64,000 bases of DNA, taken from contig JAVHZZ010000004.1 in the NCBI GenBank assembly GCA_036250195.1, positions 254,510,728 through 254,574,727 of the forward strand. The letters run 5' to 3'. The first letter of the stretch is position 1. Each line of letters starts with the position of its first letter. This DNA is from Mixophyes australis. Taxonomy: Eukaryota > Chordata > Amphibia > Anura > Limnodynastidae. Position numbers and translations under genes: made by a program. Below are positions 58,101-62,114 of the stretch, piece after piece. The notes below the pieces were generated by a model. That model was not told the origin of the DNA. It made no database searches and was given only the letters and a program-made list of their open reading frames with translations.

Positions 58101-59306
58101 TTAGTTTTAGTCCTTTGTAAGTCCCTCAGTGATCTTCTGCAAAACCACTTCGGAAACAAAAACTCTCCTCATCCAATCCTAACGCTTACTACCTGCAAAT
58201 CCAATCCCACCCTTTTTCCAGATAATCACCACACTCTGCAAATCTAATCCATGCATAGAAACTCACCCTATTCAAATCAGATAGCCCCCTGCCAATACCT
58301 TGTTGCAAATACAGATCTCCTCTTCATTCAAATTCTGAATGTCCCTTCAAGCAAATCCAATTCTTTCCTAACCCCTTCATATTGTCATTGAAATGCTTTG
58401 CAATCATCTCCCACATCCTCTATTAACTCTTAAATGTGAACATTGGCCTCTAGTTTGAGAGTTTGGTTAAGATAAAGTTGTACAGACACATACATCCTAG
58501 CTGCTCCCCGATGTAATGATTCCACAGTGGCTTCTAGCCATAAAAACACCGCTGGTTCAGTTAGCAACCTAAATGTGTCACCACAAATCTTGTTTTTTTT
58601 CCTTTTATAAGACTAGGGGTTGCAGTAAACCAGTGTTGGCTAACCTGTGACACTCCAGGTGTTGTGAAACTACAAGCCCCAGCATGCTTTGTCAATATAT
58701 AGCAGCTTATTGCTGGAAGGGTATGATGGGACACCTGAAGTGTCACAGGTTAGCCAACACTGCAGTAAACCGAAAAGCCAACCAATGTGTCCATTGGCTT
58801 CCAGTTTGACAGATCTGCATTAAATGATGTACTTTATATCATCAAAAGAACTGGAAGGGATTCTCTCTTTAGTTGACAGTATCATTAAAGTGAAATATGT
58901 CAGCTTAATGAATCAAATGCATATAGATGCAAAGTTGGTACTGTTATTGGAGTACATTTTGGTTGTTGTTTTATTTTTCTGAGCTTTACAAATGTTTTAA
59001 TACATATTTATATTTTAATACAAAATATAAATATTTAAAAGGTCCCTGCTTAGGTTTTGATATAAATATGAACTTTATCTGGCTATATTCTTGGTTTTTA
59101 CTCAGTTAAAAATAGCATTGAATTATCATTGGTAGTGATATTACAGAATTTTACATTCATCACTTATGTGGTCCATTCAGGAAGTCACACGTCCAGGGTT
59201 TCTGTCTAGGGCCGAGGCAGAATGGACTGAAGATGAAAAAAAGCAGTTCAAAGACTATGATAAAAAATGTAAGGATCTGAATGAGGAGAAGGACAAGTAT
59301 AGGAAG
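9308..59306 (+). CDS. cfap43: CFAP43 (WDR96) gene, coding exons 1-27, 3' end outside window
   Basis: This is a large ciliary gene spread over 50 kb. The 27 exons join in one frame without a stop (3519 nt, 1173 codons); the human protein is about 1665 residues, so the last third lies right of the window. I recognise it from the N-terminus ([15 protein letters not shown], then [15 protein letters not shown]) and the later coiled-coil exons. Residues 1 to about 710 look like WD40-type beta-propeller sequence (for example [31 protein letters not shown]). Residues 796-1173 are Glu/Lys-rich and predicted coiled coil, with an acidic EEEEEVEEE run in exon 23. From family knowledge, CFAP43 works with CFAP44 in the tether of the inner dynein arm in motile cilia and sperm flagella, and its loss causes flagellar malformation. 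The start is the first ATG after the promoter and is followed 32 nt later by a good donor. All junctions are GT-AG with matching phases. The exon 17 donor is weak (GAG|gtctat). Function is inferred from homology. Confidence 0.95.
9621..10467. mobile_element. foldback-like element: long inverted ends around ~175-bp tandem repeats
   Basis: Ends 9621-9686 and 10401-10467 are inverted (GAAGTTAGCTTTTTATTC and ATTCATGCTCCAGC with their complements). Between them about 3.5 tandem units of 167-176 bp start at GTAGCTGCAG (about 9873, 10049, 10217, 10393), each with CAGCAATTTGACAGTG and GCCTGGCCCAA. In cfap43 intron 1. Confidence 0.85.
10745..11142 (+). mobile_element. CR1-like LINE, 3' end fragment
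   Basis: Degenerate frames read [35 protein letters not shown] and [15 protein letters not shown], as at the C-terminus of CR1-like ORF2. The element ends in AAATTCTATGTTTCTATG, the ATTCTATG-type terminal repeat of CR1. It stops 36 bp before cfap43 exon 2. Confidence 0.75.
11179..11432 (+). CDS. cfap43: cfap43 coding exon 2 (residues 11-96)
   Basis: Acceptor tttcttttcag; donor AAAG|gtattg. Encodes the first propeller blades, including [15 protein letters not shown] and [12 protein letters not shown]. This exon was the main basis for naming the gene. Confidence 0.95.
11553..11649 (+). CDS. cfap43: cfap43 coding exon 3 (residues 96-128)
   Basis: Acceptor cccttctccag; donor CTG|gtaaga. Encodes [20 protein letters not shown] and then [11 protein letters not shown], a typical WD-repeat end. 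The split Trp codon is completed by exon 4. Confidence 0.93.
12038..12205 (+). CDS. cfap43: cfap43 coding exon 4 (residues 128-184)
   Basis: Acceptor ttaccaccag; donor CAAC|gtaagg. Encodes [16 protein letters not shown] through [19 protein letters not shown], a WD40 blade. It is followed by the largest intron (about 9.5 kb), which holds the nested transposons. Confidence 0.94.
12477..12769 (-). pseudogene. duplicated kiaa1191 first-exon fragment in cfap43 intron 4
   Basis: Gap-free copy of 8714-9006 in the same orientation. The ATG context (agccATGGCACAG) is kept, but the base after CAGG differs (GTTATC instead of GGTATC), removing the frame-matching donor. It contains intronic sequence, so it is a DNA-level copy and not a retrocopy. 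No target-site duplication is obvious. Confidence 0.75.
14310..14333 (+). other. 2A-like motif DISPNPGP in the L2 ORF
   Basis: The frame reads [17 protein letters not shown]. This keeps the D-x-x-x-N-P-G-P core of ribosome-skipping 2A peptides, but has Ser-Pro where viral types have Glu-x. 2A-like sequences are known at the N-terminus of some non-LTR retrotransposons. Activity is not shown. Confidence 0.65.
15315..15990. repeat. minisatellite, ~31-36-bp unit, about 20 copies
   Basis: Tandem units built on CTCACACA, AATAGCAGG or GTATAGCAGG, then CCCCCCTCCCCTGTCT. Two unit types (cacacagtatagcag and cacacaaatagcag) alternate irregularly, giving a partial higher-order pattern. It lies wholly inside the hAT element. 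Confidence 0.92.
16054..16104. repeat. 25-bp inverted repeat with 1-nt loop
   Basis: Arms AAACAGGAAGTA-A/G-CGTGCGTTCCAC with one mismatch, meeting at 16079. Could extrude as a cruciform; it is probably a subterminal hairpin of the hAT element. Confidence 0.9.
16521..16544 (+). repeat. G24 homopolymer in L2 endonuclease frame
   Basis: A Gly-rich coding spot of the L2 (GGRQGGG...GLDYFSP) has grown into 24 consecutive G. The run length is prone to slippage and sequencing error. Confidence 0.9.
17774..18478 (+). pseudogene. L2 reverse transcriptase fragment, 234 codons open
   Basis: Longest open piece of the plus-strand L2. RT blocks are visible: [31 protein letters not shown] (first Asp of the catalytic set), [13 protein letters not shown] and YADD. 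The catalytic box is intact, but the frame is broken on both sides. Confidence 0.88.
20035..20590. repeat. degenerate minisatellite, ~35-40-bp unit
   Basis: About 14 diverged copies of a unit around GATTATACCAGCATTNCCCC-CAAATT (for example 20095, 20185, 20255, 20440, 20500). In cfap43 intron 4. Confidence 0.65.
21006..21260 (+). mobile_element. Tc1/mariner transposase C-terminal fragment
   Basis: Reads [20 protein letters not shown], then DLNPVEH, the signature around the third catalytic Asp of Tc1-type transposases, followed by LEICTMN-like text. Upstream domains are not found. Confidence 0.8.
21301..21320 (+). repeat. poly-G tract
   Basis: About 20 G with a single T interruption at the start (GGGGGAGTGGG before it), directly after the Tc1 fragment. 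Confidence 0.85.
21742..21889 (+). CDS. cfap43: cfap43 coding exon 5 (residues 184-233)
   Basis: Acceptor ttaatccacag; donor CAAA|gtaagt. Encodes [16 protein letters not shown] through [12 protein letters not shown] and ends in phase 0. Confidence 0.93.
22023..24689 (-). mobile_element. L2-type LINE, 5'-truncated, with intact target duplication
   Basis: 12-bp target duplication TGGTTTTCACAT at 22011-22022 and 24690-24701. The minus strand starts within the endonuclease domain ([22 protein letters not shown]), then gives an RT frame (24025-22535, 496 codons) with [31 protein letters not shown] and [16 protein letters not shown]. The catalytic box is YAEYIQLY instead of YADDTQLY, so RT is expected to be dead. 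The tail is an ATT/AAT repeat. Its long open frame suggests a fairly young copy. Confidence 0.93.
22535..24025 (-). pseudogene. L2 RT open frame with mutated YADD box
   Basis: 496 codons open on the minus strand, covering fingers, palm and thumb. The second and third catalytic Asp positions read Glu-Tyr. A frameshift near 22535 moves the last ~60 residues ([20 protein letters not shown]) to the frame ending at 22354. Confidence 0.9.
24860..25200. other. cfap43 intron 5, nothing recognised
   Basis: AT-rich filler between the truncated L2 and the palindromic MITE. Confidence 0.5.
25214..25387. mobile_element. palindromic MITE, family with CCAATCAG arms
   Basis: The two halves are near-complementary: GGGGCATATTTACTAAAC... 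GGTTTGAAA... GGAGATGTTGCC... CCAATCAGATTCTA, then the mirror ending ATATACCCC. About 174 bp with no coding potential. Confidence 0.88.
25558..25600. repeat. (ATT)n microsatellite
   Basis: About ten ATT units, possibly the tail of a decayed LINE or SINE. Confidence 0.85.
25610..27860. other. cfap43 intron 5, nothing recognised
   Basis: About 2.2 kb of AT-rich sequence with no exon or known repeat that I can name. Confidence 0.5.
27867..28023 (+). CDS. cfap43: cfap43 coding exon 6 (residues 234-286)
   Basis: Acceptor tttttgcattcaag; donor GCTG|gtaaaa. Encodes [20 protein letters not shown] and then [18 protein letters not shown], a propeller blade. An L2 fragment starts within about 150 bp of the donor. 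Confidence 0.93.
28043..28625 (+). mobile_element. L2 RT fragment
   Basis: Frames read [20 protein letters not shown] and [16 protein letters not shown] (YADD lost), then, after a frameshift, [11 protein letters not shown] short decayed fragment 20 bp after cfap43 exon 6. Confidence 0.8.
28640..29010. repeat. relative of the 61190-62110 repeat
   Basis: Shares GCATGCTGGCACTTGTAGAA CTACAA-type text, a GGCTTCCAGGGATCACTGG-like segment and a tail AATAACAAATAAACCATACA resembling 61960-62080. Decayed. Confidence 0.45.
29310..30230. other. cfap43 intron 6, nothing recognised
   Basis: Contains a GCGCATGCGC palindrome near 29751 and a short TATAC repeat near 30110, otherwise plain intron. Confidence 0.5.
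30238..30311 (+). CDS. cfap43: cfap43 coding exon 7 (residues 286-310)
   Basis: Acceptor gtttttctccag; donor AAT|gtaaga. A short exon encoding [19 protein letters not shown] and LYIAGN. Phases fit exons 6 and 8. Confidence 0.9.
31050..31125. repeat. (TG)n(TA)n microsatellite
   Basis: TGTGTGTGTG followed by about 26 TA units and then CACACA. In intron 7. Confidence 0.95.
31174..31477. mobile_element. palindromic MITE, GATTCATTAAGG family
   Basis: Ends ACCCTGATTCGTTAAGGAAA and ACCTTAATGAATCAGGCCCA are inverted repeats. Inner mirror pair ACAAAACCATGTTGCAATGC and CAATGCAACATGGTTTTGCC. Confidence 0.82.
32215..32346 (+). CDS. cfap43: cfap43 coding exon 8 (residues 311-354)
   Basis: Acceptor atttctccatccag; donor AAA|gtaaga. 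Encodes [18 protein letters not shown] through [16 protein letters not shown], classic WD40 text. Phase 0 at both ends. Confidence 0.94.
33363..33668. mobile_element. palindromic MITE, GATTCATTAAGG family
   Basis: GGGCATGATTCAGTAAGGAA start and TTAATGAATCAGGCCC end, with mirrored AAAACCATGTTACAATGCAA and GCATTGTAACATGGG. Confidence 0.85.
34322..34682 (-). mobile_element. tRNA-derived V-SINE-like element
   Basis: The minus strand begins CTGGGCAGCACAGTGG and carries a TGGCTTAGTGG A box and an AGTTCAATTCC B box. It then has the conserved GTGTGGAGTTTGTATGTTC and GTTTCCTCCGGGTGCTCCGG core, a (TG)n stretch, and a tail GCGCTATACATATAAATAAA-TAGATGATGATGA. The tail resembles that of the plus-strand L2. 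Confidence 0.85.
34444..34465. repeat. (CA)n microsatellite in the V-SINE
   Basis: About eleven ACAC units between the SINE core and tail. Confidence 0.85.
34690..37430. other. cfap43 intron 8, sequence of mixed composition, not identified
   Basis: Positions 35630-36880 have more balanced base composition and several short open frames, possibly a decayed insertion. I cannot match any family. The remainder is plain intron. Confidence 0.4.
37431..37547 (+). CDS. cfap43: cfap43 coding exon 9 (residues 355-393)
   Basis: Acceptor tttttgttttag; donor TTG|gtgagc. Encodes [18 protein letters not shown] through [13 protein letters not shown]. Phase 0 at both ends. Confidence 0.94.
38421..38501 (+). 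CDS. cfap43: cfap43 coding exon 10 (residues 394-420)
   Basis: Acceptor tattttcctag; donor CAG|gtattt. Encodes [20 protein letters not shown], a WD-motif blade. An 81-nt exon, phase 0 at both ends. Confidence 0.94.
38701..38849 (+). CDS. cfap43: cfap43 coding exon 11 (residues 421-470)
   Basis: Acceptor ttttttttcctttag; donor TACA|gtaagt. Encodes [20 protein letters not shown] and [20 protein letters not shown]. Ends in phase 2. Confidence 0.94.
39250..39341. mobile_element. half copy of the CCAATCAG palindromic MITE
   Basis: Keeps only one arm: CTGATTGGTTGCTATAGGCA then ATAAATGTCCCCC. The other half is missing. Confidence 0.6.
39440..39770. mobile_element. hAT-type non-autonomous element, 331 bp
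   Basis: Perfect 8-bp target duplication ATTAGATG at 39432-39439 and 39771-39778. Terminal inverted repeats CAGGGCCGGATTAA and CAGAGCCGGATTAA. The interior is GC-rich, with GGGGGG runs near 39670-39710 and no coding capacity. Confidence 0.92.
40625..40728 (+). CDS. cfap43: cfap43 coding exon 12 (residues 470-505)
   Basis: Acceptor ttttatttcatag; donor ACAG|gtaggg. Encodes [20 protein letters not shown], a clear WD40 blade. Confidence 0.94.
40740..42320. other. cfap43 intron 12, nothing recognised apart from poly-G
   Basis: No exon or repeat signature that I can support. Confidence 0.5.
41265..41282 (+). repeat. poly-G tract
   Basis: About 18 consecutive G in cfap43 intron 12. Confidence 0.85.
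42333..42488 (+). CDS. cfap43: cfap43 coding exon 13 (residues 505-557)
   Basis: Acceptor ttttctctcacag; donor TCAA|gtaaat. Encodes [20 protein letters not shown], then a charged [19 protein letters not shown] loop between blades. Confidence 0.92.
42680..42849 (+). CDS. cfap43: cfap43 coding exon 14 (residues 557-613)
   Basis: Acceptor ttgtactaatag; donor AAG|gtaaat. Encodes [20 protein letters not shown] and then [19 protein letters not shown]. Only 191 bp of intron separate it from exon 13, the second shortest intron in the gene here. Confidence 0.93.
43600..44310. repeat. interspersed repeat copy A in cfap43 intron 14
   Basis: About 700 bp that aligns along its length with 46425-47115, sharing ACATTGAGG/TATTGAGG, GCTACTGGCAACCATGA, CACAGAGCCAGGACACT and a TTTTATATTTGTGAGAAG segment. 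The start has an L2/SINE-type tail. Class unknown. Confidence 0.65.
45272..45427 (+). CDS. cfap43: cfap43 coding exon 15 (residues 614-665)
   Basis: Acceptor ttttgtctctag; donor TTG|gtaagt. Encodes [20 protein letters not shown] through [18 protein letters not shown]. It lies between two diverged copies of one interspersed repeat. Confidence 0.93.
46425..47115. repeat. interspersed repeat copy B in cfap43 intron 15
   Basis: Diverged partner of 43600-44310 in the same orientation. The two copies flank exon 15. No coding capacity seen. Confidence 0.65.
47556..47686 (+). CDS. cfap43: cfap43 coding exon 16 (residues 666-709)
   Basis: Acceptor tctaatttccag; donor GGAG|gtgagt. Encodes [20 protein letters not shown] and [10 protein letters not shown], the last clear propeller blade. 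Confidence 0.93.
47865..48041. mobile_element. palindromic MITE, CCAATCAG family
   Basis: Same family as 25214-25387. Arms of about 65 bp are highly matched (GGTTTGAAAAAGTGGAGATG, GTTGCCTATAGCAACCAATC). Confidence 0.9.
48159..48312 (+). CDS. cfap43: cfap43 coding exon 17 (residues 709-760), weak donor
   Basis: Acceptor gtgttcacag. Encodes [20 protein letters not shown] through [12 protein letters not shown]. The donor placed here (GAG|gtctat) is weak. The frame stays open for another 111 nt to a better site (TGG|gtaaac at 48424), so a form with 37 extra residues is possible. Both choices keep the frame into exon 18. Confidence 0.8.
48790..49010. repeat. GC-rich island inside intron 17, probable transposon fragment
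   Basis: Abrupt GC-rich block (GGCGGAGCTACCATGG... CCCGCCCCTC... GGCCCAGGAG) in AT-rich intron. It looks like the inside of the GC-rich hAT types seen elsewhere in this window, but no ends were found. Confidence 0.35.
49520..49624 (+). CDS. cfap43: cfap43 coding exon 18 (residues 761-795)
   Basis: Acceptor ctctttattcag; donor GAG|gtatgt. Encodes [20 protein letters not shown] and then [14 protein letters not shown], the link between propeller and coiled coil. First of ten consecutive phase 0-0 exons. Confidence 0.92.
49985..50212 (-). mobile_element. V-SINE-like element, diverged
   Basis: Same ends as the 34322 copy: AGGGCAGCACAGTGGCACAG head and an AGTGCTGTGTAATATGATTG tail region on the minus strand. 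The central core is mostly deleted. Confidence 0.65.
50519..50596 (+). CDS. cfap43: cfap43 coding exon 19 (residues 796-821)
   Basis: Acceptor tatcattaaaag; donor AGA|gtaagg. Encodes [20 protein letters not shown] and KELRER, the start of the coiled coil. The acceptor lacks a strong pyrimidine tract. Confidence 0.9.
50776..50923. mobile_element. palindromic hAT MITE (CAGTGATGG family), 148 bp
   Basis: Perfect target duplication GCATAGAG (50768-50775 and 50924-50931). Long inverted arms CAGTGATGGGTAACC... and ...GGTTAGCCATCACTG, around GTCCCAGCATGCTCTGCC. Confidence 0.93.
50970..51137. mobile_element. palindromic MITE, CCAATCAG family, diverged
   Basis: Older copy: GGTAAATTTATTAAACC... ACCAATCAGATTCTAGC... 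with a mirror half ending TTTAGTAAATCTATCCC. Confidence 0.8.
51711..51836 (+). CDS. cfap43: cfap43 coding exon 20 (residues 822-863)
   Basis: Acceptor gtgtgtcttttcag; donor AGA|gtaagc. Encodes [20 protein letters not shown] through [10 protein letters not shown], coiled coil. Confidence 0.94.
51971..52075 (+). CDS. cfap43: cfap43 coding exon 21 (residues 864-898)
   Basis: Acceptor gttctctgaaag; donor ATG|gtaaat. Encodes [20 protein letters not shown] and [14 protein letters not shown]. Intron 20 is only 134 bp. Confidence 0.93.
52299..52415 (+). CDS. cfap43: cfap43 coding exon 22 (residues 899-937)
   Basis: Acceptor tgttgttatttaag; donor AAA|gtaaag. Encodes [20 protein letters not shown] through KKIESVDLK. 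An internal acacag at 52307-52312 is a less likely acceptor because it breaks the phase. Confidence 0.92.
53316..53519 (+). CDS. cfap43: cfap43 coding exon 23 (residues 938-1005)
   Basis: Acceptor tttttactttag; donor CAA|gtaagt. Encodes [20 protein letters not shown], an acidic run, then [20 protein letters not shown]. Confidence 0.94.
53530..55310. other. cfap43 intron 23, nothing recognised
   Basis: Long AT-rich intron. A short inverted TTAATTA-TTTCTTATCA pair near 54172-54210 could form a hairpin. Confidence 0.45.
55320..55526 (+). CDS. cfap43: cfap43 coding exon 24 (residues 1006-1074)
   Basis: Acceptor acatttaatgcag; donor GAG|gtatct. Encodes [20 protein letters not shown] through [18 protein letters not shown], a strongly conserved-looking coiled-coil exon. 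Confidence 0.94.
55949..55966 (+). repeat. poly-G tract
   Basis: About 18 consecutive G in cfap43 intron 24. Confidence 0.85.
56800..56889 (+). CDS. cfap43: cfap43 coding exon 25 (residues 1075-1104)
   Basis: Acceptor ttttgtttgactaaag; donor CAG|gtaagt. Encodes [20 protein letters not shown] and [10 protein letters not shown], coiled coil. Confidence 0.94.
57358..57438 (+). CDS. cfap43: cfap43 coding exon 26 (residues 1105-1131)
   Basis: Acceptor tatttcccctag; donor ACG|gtgaga. Encodes [20 protein letters not shown] and KEDILRT, a recognisable family motif. Confidence 0.94.
57450..58620. other. cfap43 intron 26, nothing recognised
   Basis: Includes a run of ACACACATA-rich imperfect repeats at 57840-57980 and no coding sign. 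Confidence 0.5.
58631..58762. mobile_element. palindromic hAT MITE (CAGTGATGG family), 132 bp
   Basis: Perfect target duplication CAGTAAAC (58623-58630 and 58763-58770). Ends CAGTGTTGGCTAACC and GGTTAGCCAACACTG. Confidence 0.93.
59181..59306 (+). CDS. cfap43: cfap43 coding exon 27 (residues 1132-1173), last exon in window
   Basis: Acceptor tgtggtccattcag; donor AAG|gtaaga. Encodes [20 protein letters not shown] through [11 protein letters not shown]. No later exon is found up to the right edge; the next one should continue the coiled coil. Confidence 0.94.
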
Positions 59307-59539
59307 GTAAGAGGAAAGTACTGGAAGCCTTATTCCGATGTGCCCATTGCTGATAAATATAGATATGCTTCCAAAACACTGCAATTCTATCTAATACCAA
59401 AAGCATTTAGTAAATACAATAATATGAAACAGCAGGTTCTGTTCTGTGCTAGTGTCTTACTGAAATGTTTTTTGGTTTTCTATATTTAATAAATATTTTA
59501 AAGAATTATATTGTCAGAGTAGAGCTTTCAGCTTTATTA

Positions 59540-59765
59540 TTATTATTATTCTTATTCTTATTATTATTATTATTTATTGATTTATTTATATTAATTAGTG
59601 TCACCATATTATGCAGCTTTTGAATTCTAAATGCTGTAAACACGCAAACACTATGGTGTTTTTGGGGTGTGATCTTGTGGGGCTATGAGAGGAACCCGGA
59701 GGTAACATATGTAAACATAGGGAGAACATACAAACTCCACACAAATAATGCCCTGGTTGCAATAT
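59540..59765 (-). mobile_element. V-SINE-like element, 5'-truncated
   Basis: Minus strand keeps TGTGTGGAGTTTGTATGTTC and CCGGGTTCCTCTCATAG, then an AT-rich tail into TTATTATTATTA. The tRNA head is lost. Confidence 0.6.
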
Positions 59766-59795
59766 ATTAATTACTCATTAATTAGTATTATAAGG

Positions 59796-60037
59796 AGGGA
59801 AATTCAATTGACCACATTGTTCGTGAGAATAACGCAGTCCGCACACTGTTACCGTATTAATTTTAACTCAGATTTTTGATCGCGGCTCATGGTAATAATG
59901 CGCACTATTACCACAGTAACGGTGACAAAACGTGCTATTACCATAGTAACGGTAACAATACGCACTATTACTGTAGTAATGGTAATAATGCGCGGGCCGC
60001 GTTATTCTCACGAACAATGCGGTCAATTGAATTCAAC
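59796..60037. mobile_element. palindromic MITE with internal tandem repeats
   Basis: Ends GGGAAATTCAATTGACC... and ...GGTCAATTGAATTCAAC are inverted, extended by GTTCGTGAGAATAACGC and its complement. The middle holds about four ~30-bp units of the type GTAATAATGCGCACTATTAC. Confidence 0.85.
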
Positions 60038-60839
60038 TCATATAAGCTTATGCAAATTCTTAATTATTCATTCATACTTTAAACAAAAGTGCAAAACATT
60101 TGTAGACAACATAATTAAAACTAGTTACATTAATAATGAAAAACTGAAACTGAGTCACTAAGCTGATGCACATGCCTAATTTGGTTTGAGAATCAATGCT
60201 CAACATTATTGATAGATATATTCATGACTATTGCATTCAATTATTGTCCATGCTTTAAATCTGTGTGCTTCTTGTCAGATAAAATCAGATGTGAAATTAG
60301 TACAACCAAACAATGATAAAGAAATAACGCATACTAAAAGTAAAAATACCCCAATTCCATATTTTAGAATTCAGCTAAACACCATTCAGCTAAATCTTTG
60401 CAGAAAGAATGCAGCAGAATATGGAACTGAATTCAAACCTGATTTGAATATTGAATCAGAATTTCACTGGCTCATTTCCAATGATATGGTCAGATTTAAA
60501 TAATGCTAACGCCACTAAGATTCTGACAAGTCAAGTGCACCCTGGATTTGGTGCATCCTTACTAAATAGCAAAGCATTTAAGCTGGGGAATGTTTTACTC
60601 AAACTTTATTTGTGTCTACTTCTTGATTTTTTTTTTTACTATTTTAGTATTATGGACAGGTGTTTTAGTGACCTCAGCCTATTATACTGGGACAAGTGCA
60701 GGATATCTGGGCAAAGTCCTAACACTTTCAAGGCTGTCTCTGGAAGGGAACACTTTATCTGCAGACCCTCCCATTGAGTCACCAGCCTTGCAATACCCAG
60801 CCTGGGGTTGATTTTTACAATGCCAGAATTTCTTATAAC

Positions 60840-61190
60840 AGAATCCCTAAGGAAATTGAGGAGTGCAACACTTCCTGATATTCGAAAAATAATCAGCGAT
60901 AGTTTCCACTAACTTAGTTTGCAATTATGGAATCTGCAGGAGAGTCTCATTGAGCCACCATGAGGGGCGACCCACTGGGCCCTCAAGCAGGCTAAAAAGG
61001 GACATTAACACAGAGTGATCAGACCAGGGGTTGGTTATTATTGCGGATTGTATCAAGTGGTGAGATAGGAGGTTACACCCCATTATCATATCTATTCTCA
61101 AGTAGATTTTGTGTAGATATGAATAAAAGGAATAATCTCGCATGGTGGGGTTGCGGGCGCGCCAGCAATAAAAAAATGTACCTGTTTAGA
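60840..61190 (-). mobile_element. L1-like LINE endonuclease fragment
   Basis: The minus strand reads RDYSFYSYLHKIYLRIDMIM, NPWSDHSVLMSLFSL and PSWWLNETLL, as in the end of L1/Tx1 apurinic endonuclease domains (SDH motif). It is interrupted at the 5' side by the repeat starting near 61190. Confidence 0.7.
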
Positions 61191-62110
61191 CACTTGGGGG
61201 TAAATGTATCAAACTGCGAGTTTGCTAGCGTTTTGAAATCGCGGCAAATCGCGGGTGTTTACCCGTGATTTTTTTGAAAAAAAACTGGAAATGTATCAAG
61301 CTGCGATTTTGAGACTCATGTTCAAAATCGCTGGTCATCTCTGGCGATTTTGAGCGATGTAAACACTGACGAGTTTAGCAAACTCTCCTGTGTTTGGCAA
61401 ACACATCACTGTTACACTGCCCCGGTAAAAAGTTAAAGAACAGATAAAAGTTTTTTTTAAAAAAAGCGTGAGGTCCCCCCACTATTTATGCTTAACCCTA
61501 GTGCTGCCTGACTAGTGCTGGTCCCATGAAAATCAGGGAAAAATTTTGCGTGGGGTCCCCCCGATTTTCACTTTACCAGCACTAGGCAAACCAGCCAGGG
61601 TTGGCGGCACTATAGCAGGGGGACGCGCGGCAGGGGTCCCCCTGCCATAATGACTAACCAACCCTAGACTGTTCAGCGCTGGGCTGGATTCCCTAGGGAG
61701 TGGGGTCCCCCGAAAAAAACGAGCGGGCCCCCCCCCCCTAGAAAGAACTAGCCCAGTGCTGATAGCACTAGGGCTCTTCCTACTACCCCTGGGCTGTGGG
61801 TAGTAGGGTAATACGGCGCTAAATGGTTAGAAAAAATAAACTGACACCAATTTTGTTTGTGGAACTACAAGTCCCAGCCAGCCAGGTTGCCAAAAACAGT
61901 GTGGCCATGCTGGTGCTTGTATAACTACAAGCACCAGCATACCCACGGCAGCCAGGGCATGTTGGCACTTGGAGAACCACAAGTGCCAACATGCGCTGAC
62001 ATTCCTGGCTTGCTGGGCCCTGTAGTTCCACAAAGAAAAAAGTTAACAAAACAACAACACCCTCATACAAACCACACATATTTATTAAAAATAAAAAACC
62101 CACAATAACC
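61190..62110. mobile_element. unclassified transposon-like repeat
   Basis: Begins GGGGGTAAATGTATCAAACT, terminal-repeat-like, and has inner inverted GCGATTTTGA motifs, GC-rich GGTCCCCC stretches, and near 61860-62040 repeated and inverted TGGCACTTG/CAAGTGCCA segments. No matching right terminus is found before the L1 tail at 62115. The last part resembles 28840-29000. Confidence 0.5.
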
Positions 62111-62114
62111 ACCC

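Noticed and set aside
60231..60503. 90-codon plus-strand frame after an acceptor-like cttcttgtcag, considered as cfap43 exon 28
   Set aside because: Its text (IKSDVKLVQPNN...) is not coiled-coil-like and does not fit the expected family continuation; no good donor with matching phase.
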